NCBI RefSeq assembly: GCF_040358985.1 | Contig: NZ_CP132932.1 | Coordinates: 1,426,001-1,490,000 of the forward strand | DNA from: Tunturibacter empetritectus | Lineage (GTDB): Bacteria > Acidobacteriota > Terriglobia > Terriglobales > Acidobacteriaceae | Direction of reading: 5' to 3' | DNA length: 64,000 nucleotides | Part shown: piece after piece, positions 63,811 through 64,000 of the stretch | Layout of the letters: every line of letters begins with the position of its first letter | How positions within the stretch are numbered: position 1 is the first letter of the stretch | Position numbers and translations under genes: made by a program | The notes under the pieces: model-generated | Databases searched by the model: none | What the model was told of the DNA's origin: nothing | What the model saw: only the letters and a program-made list of their open reading frames with translations

Positions 63811-64000
63811 CTAGACCTTGGGAGCCAATCTTGGATAAAGCGATAGAGCATTCTTGCTGAAGATGTCTTCCTTATCTCCTTTGCTGAACTCGTCGTAGCT
63901 TTCTACGGCGTCAATGGCATGGGGGATTGATTGCGCCGGCATAAAGGGAAAGTCGAAGCCGGTCAGCAACTGCGAAGTTGAGGCCACTTGCTTAAGCGCC
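63811..64000 (-). CDS. Amidohydrolase family protein (C-terminal end only)
   Basis: The minus-strand frame is open to the window edge and ends at 63811. It reads LLTGFDFPFMPAQSIPHAID, then KEDIFSKNALSLYPRLAPKV. This is the end of the metal-dependent amidohydrolase-2 fold, where the Asp in GxDFPF is a metal or catalytic residue. About 62 residues are visible, and the rest lies outside the window. Confidence 0.75.
   Translation of the reverse strand, partial: ALKQVASTSQLLTGFDFPFMPAQSIPHAIDAVESYDEFSKGDKEDIFSKNALSLYPRLAPKV

Noticed and set aside
1-64000. tRNA, rRNA, CRISPR or complete insertion sequence
   Set aside because: None could be recognised by eye. No transposase gene was found, so the inverted-repeat element at 61081 is listed only as MITE-like.

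Overview
The window looks like chromosome or large-plasmid DNA of an Acidobacteriota member, most likely a Terriglobia relative. This is inferred from two Oar-like TonB-dependent receptors of more than 1,000 residues with an N-terminal carboxypeptidase-regulatory domain, an ADOP-type permease remnant, an SBBP/YVTN-type remnant, the imuA-imuB-dnaE2 cassette and the general style of the proteins. No rRNA, tRNA or CRISPR array was seen.

Layout. (1) 1-5454 is the end of a conjugative or integrative element: two winged-helix/nuclease-like proteins resembling the replication-relaxation family, a small accessory protein, a VirD4/TraG coupling ATPase, a 51-residue ORF and a VirB11/TrbB ATPase. No other secretion genes follow. 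A convergent LysR gene and about 1 kb without genes close the segment. (2) 7483-23979 is the centrepiece, a lasso-peptide locus with two convergent arms. The plus arm carries a putative XRE/S24-like regulator, a PqqD-like leader-binding protein (B1), a NUDIX-like/APH-kinase fusion, a prolyl oligopeptidase broken by one frameshift, the transglutaminase-like leader peptidase (B2), the asparagine-synthetase-like cyclase (C) and a 49-residue precursor. The minus arm carries an ECF sigma factor, an anti-sigma factor, a TonB-dependent receptor and an Atxe2-type lasso isopeptidase. The expected scheme is synthesis, export or uptake, sensing and linearisation of one lasso peptide. (3) 23653-26280 holds two small XRE regulators, a Phd/VapBC-type toxin-antitoxin pair and two lysine/alanine-rich histone-like proteins. 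(4) 26592-34036 is a DNA-damage island: an SRAP/HMCES-type protein divergent from imuA-imuB-dnaE2. (5) 34037-45600 mixes intact genes (DUF2127, DUF2383/PA2169, a regulator-creD operon, an MDR dehydrogenase, an SDR) with many decayed ones (MFS, GlsB/YeaQ, DUF3300, SBBP protein, two SDR remnants, ADOP permease). (6) 45597-49295 is a second large TonB-dependent receptor, followed by 1.7 kb of degenerate DNA. (7) 51042-61070 is a TetR-controlled MdtABC-type RND efflux operon with its own outer-membrane channel. (8) The right end has a 120-bp MITE-like element, a carboxypeptidase-regulatory-domain protein, a DedA-rhodanese fusion and the 3' end of an amidohydrolase.

The most notable item is the lasso locus. 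Its presumed precursor has a recognisable leader (Y-x-x-P), but no start residue meets all the usual rules together (Thr at -2, Gly at 1, Asp/Glu at 7-9). The canonical leader length places Gly20 at core position 1, with the first acid at position 10.
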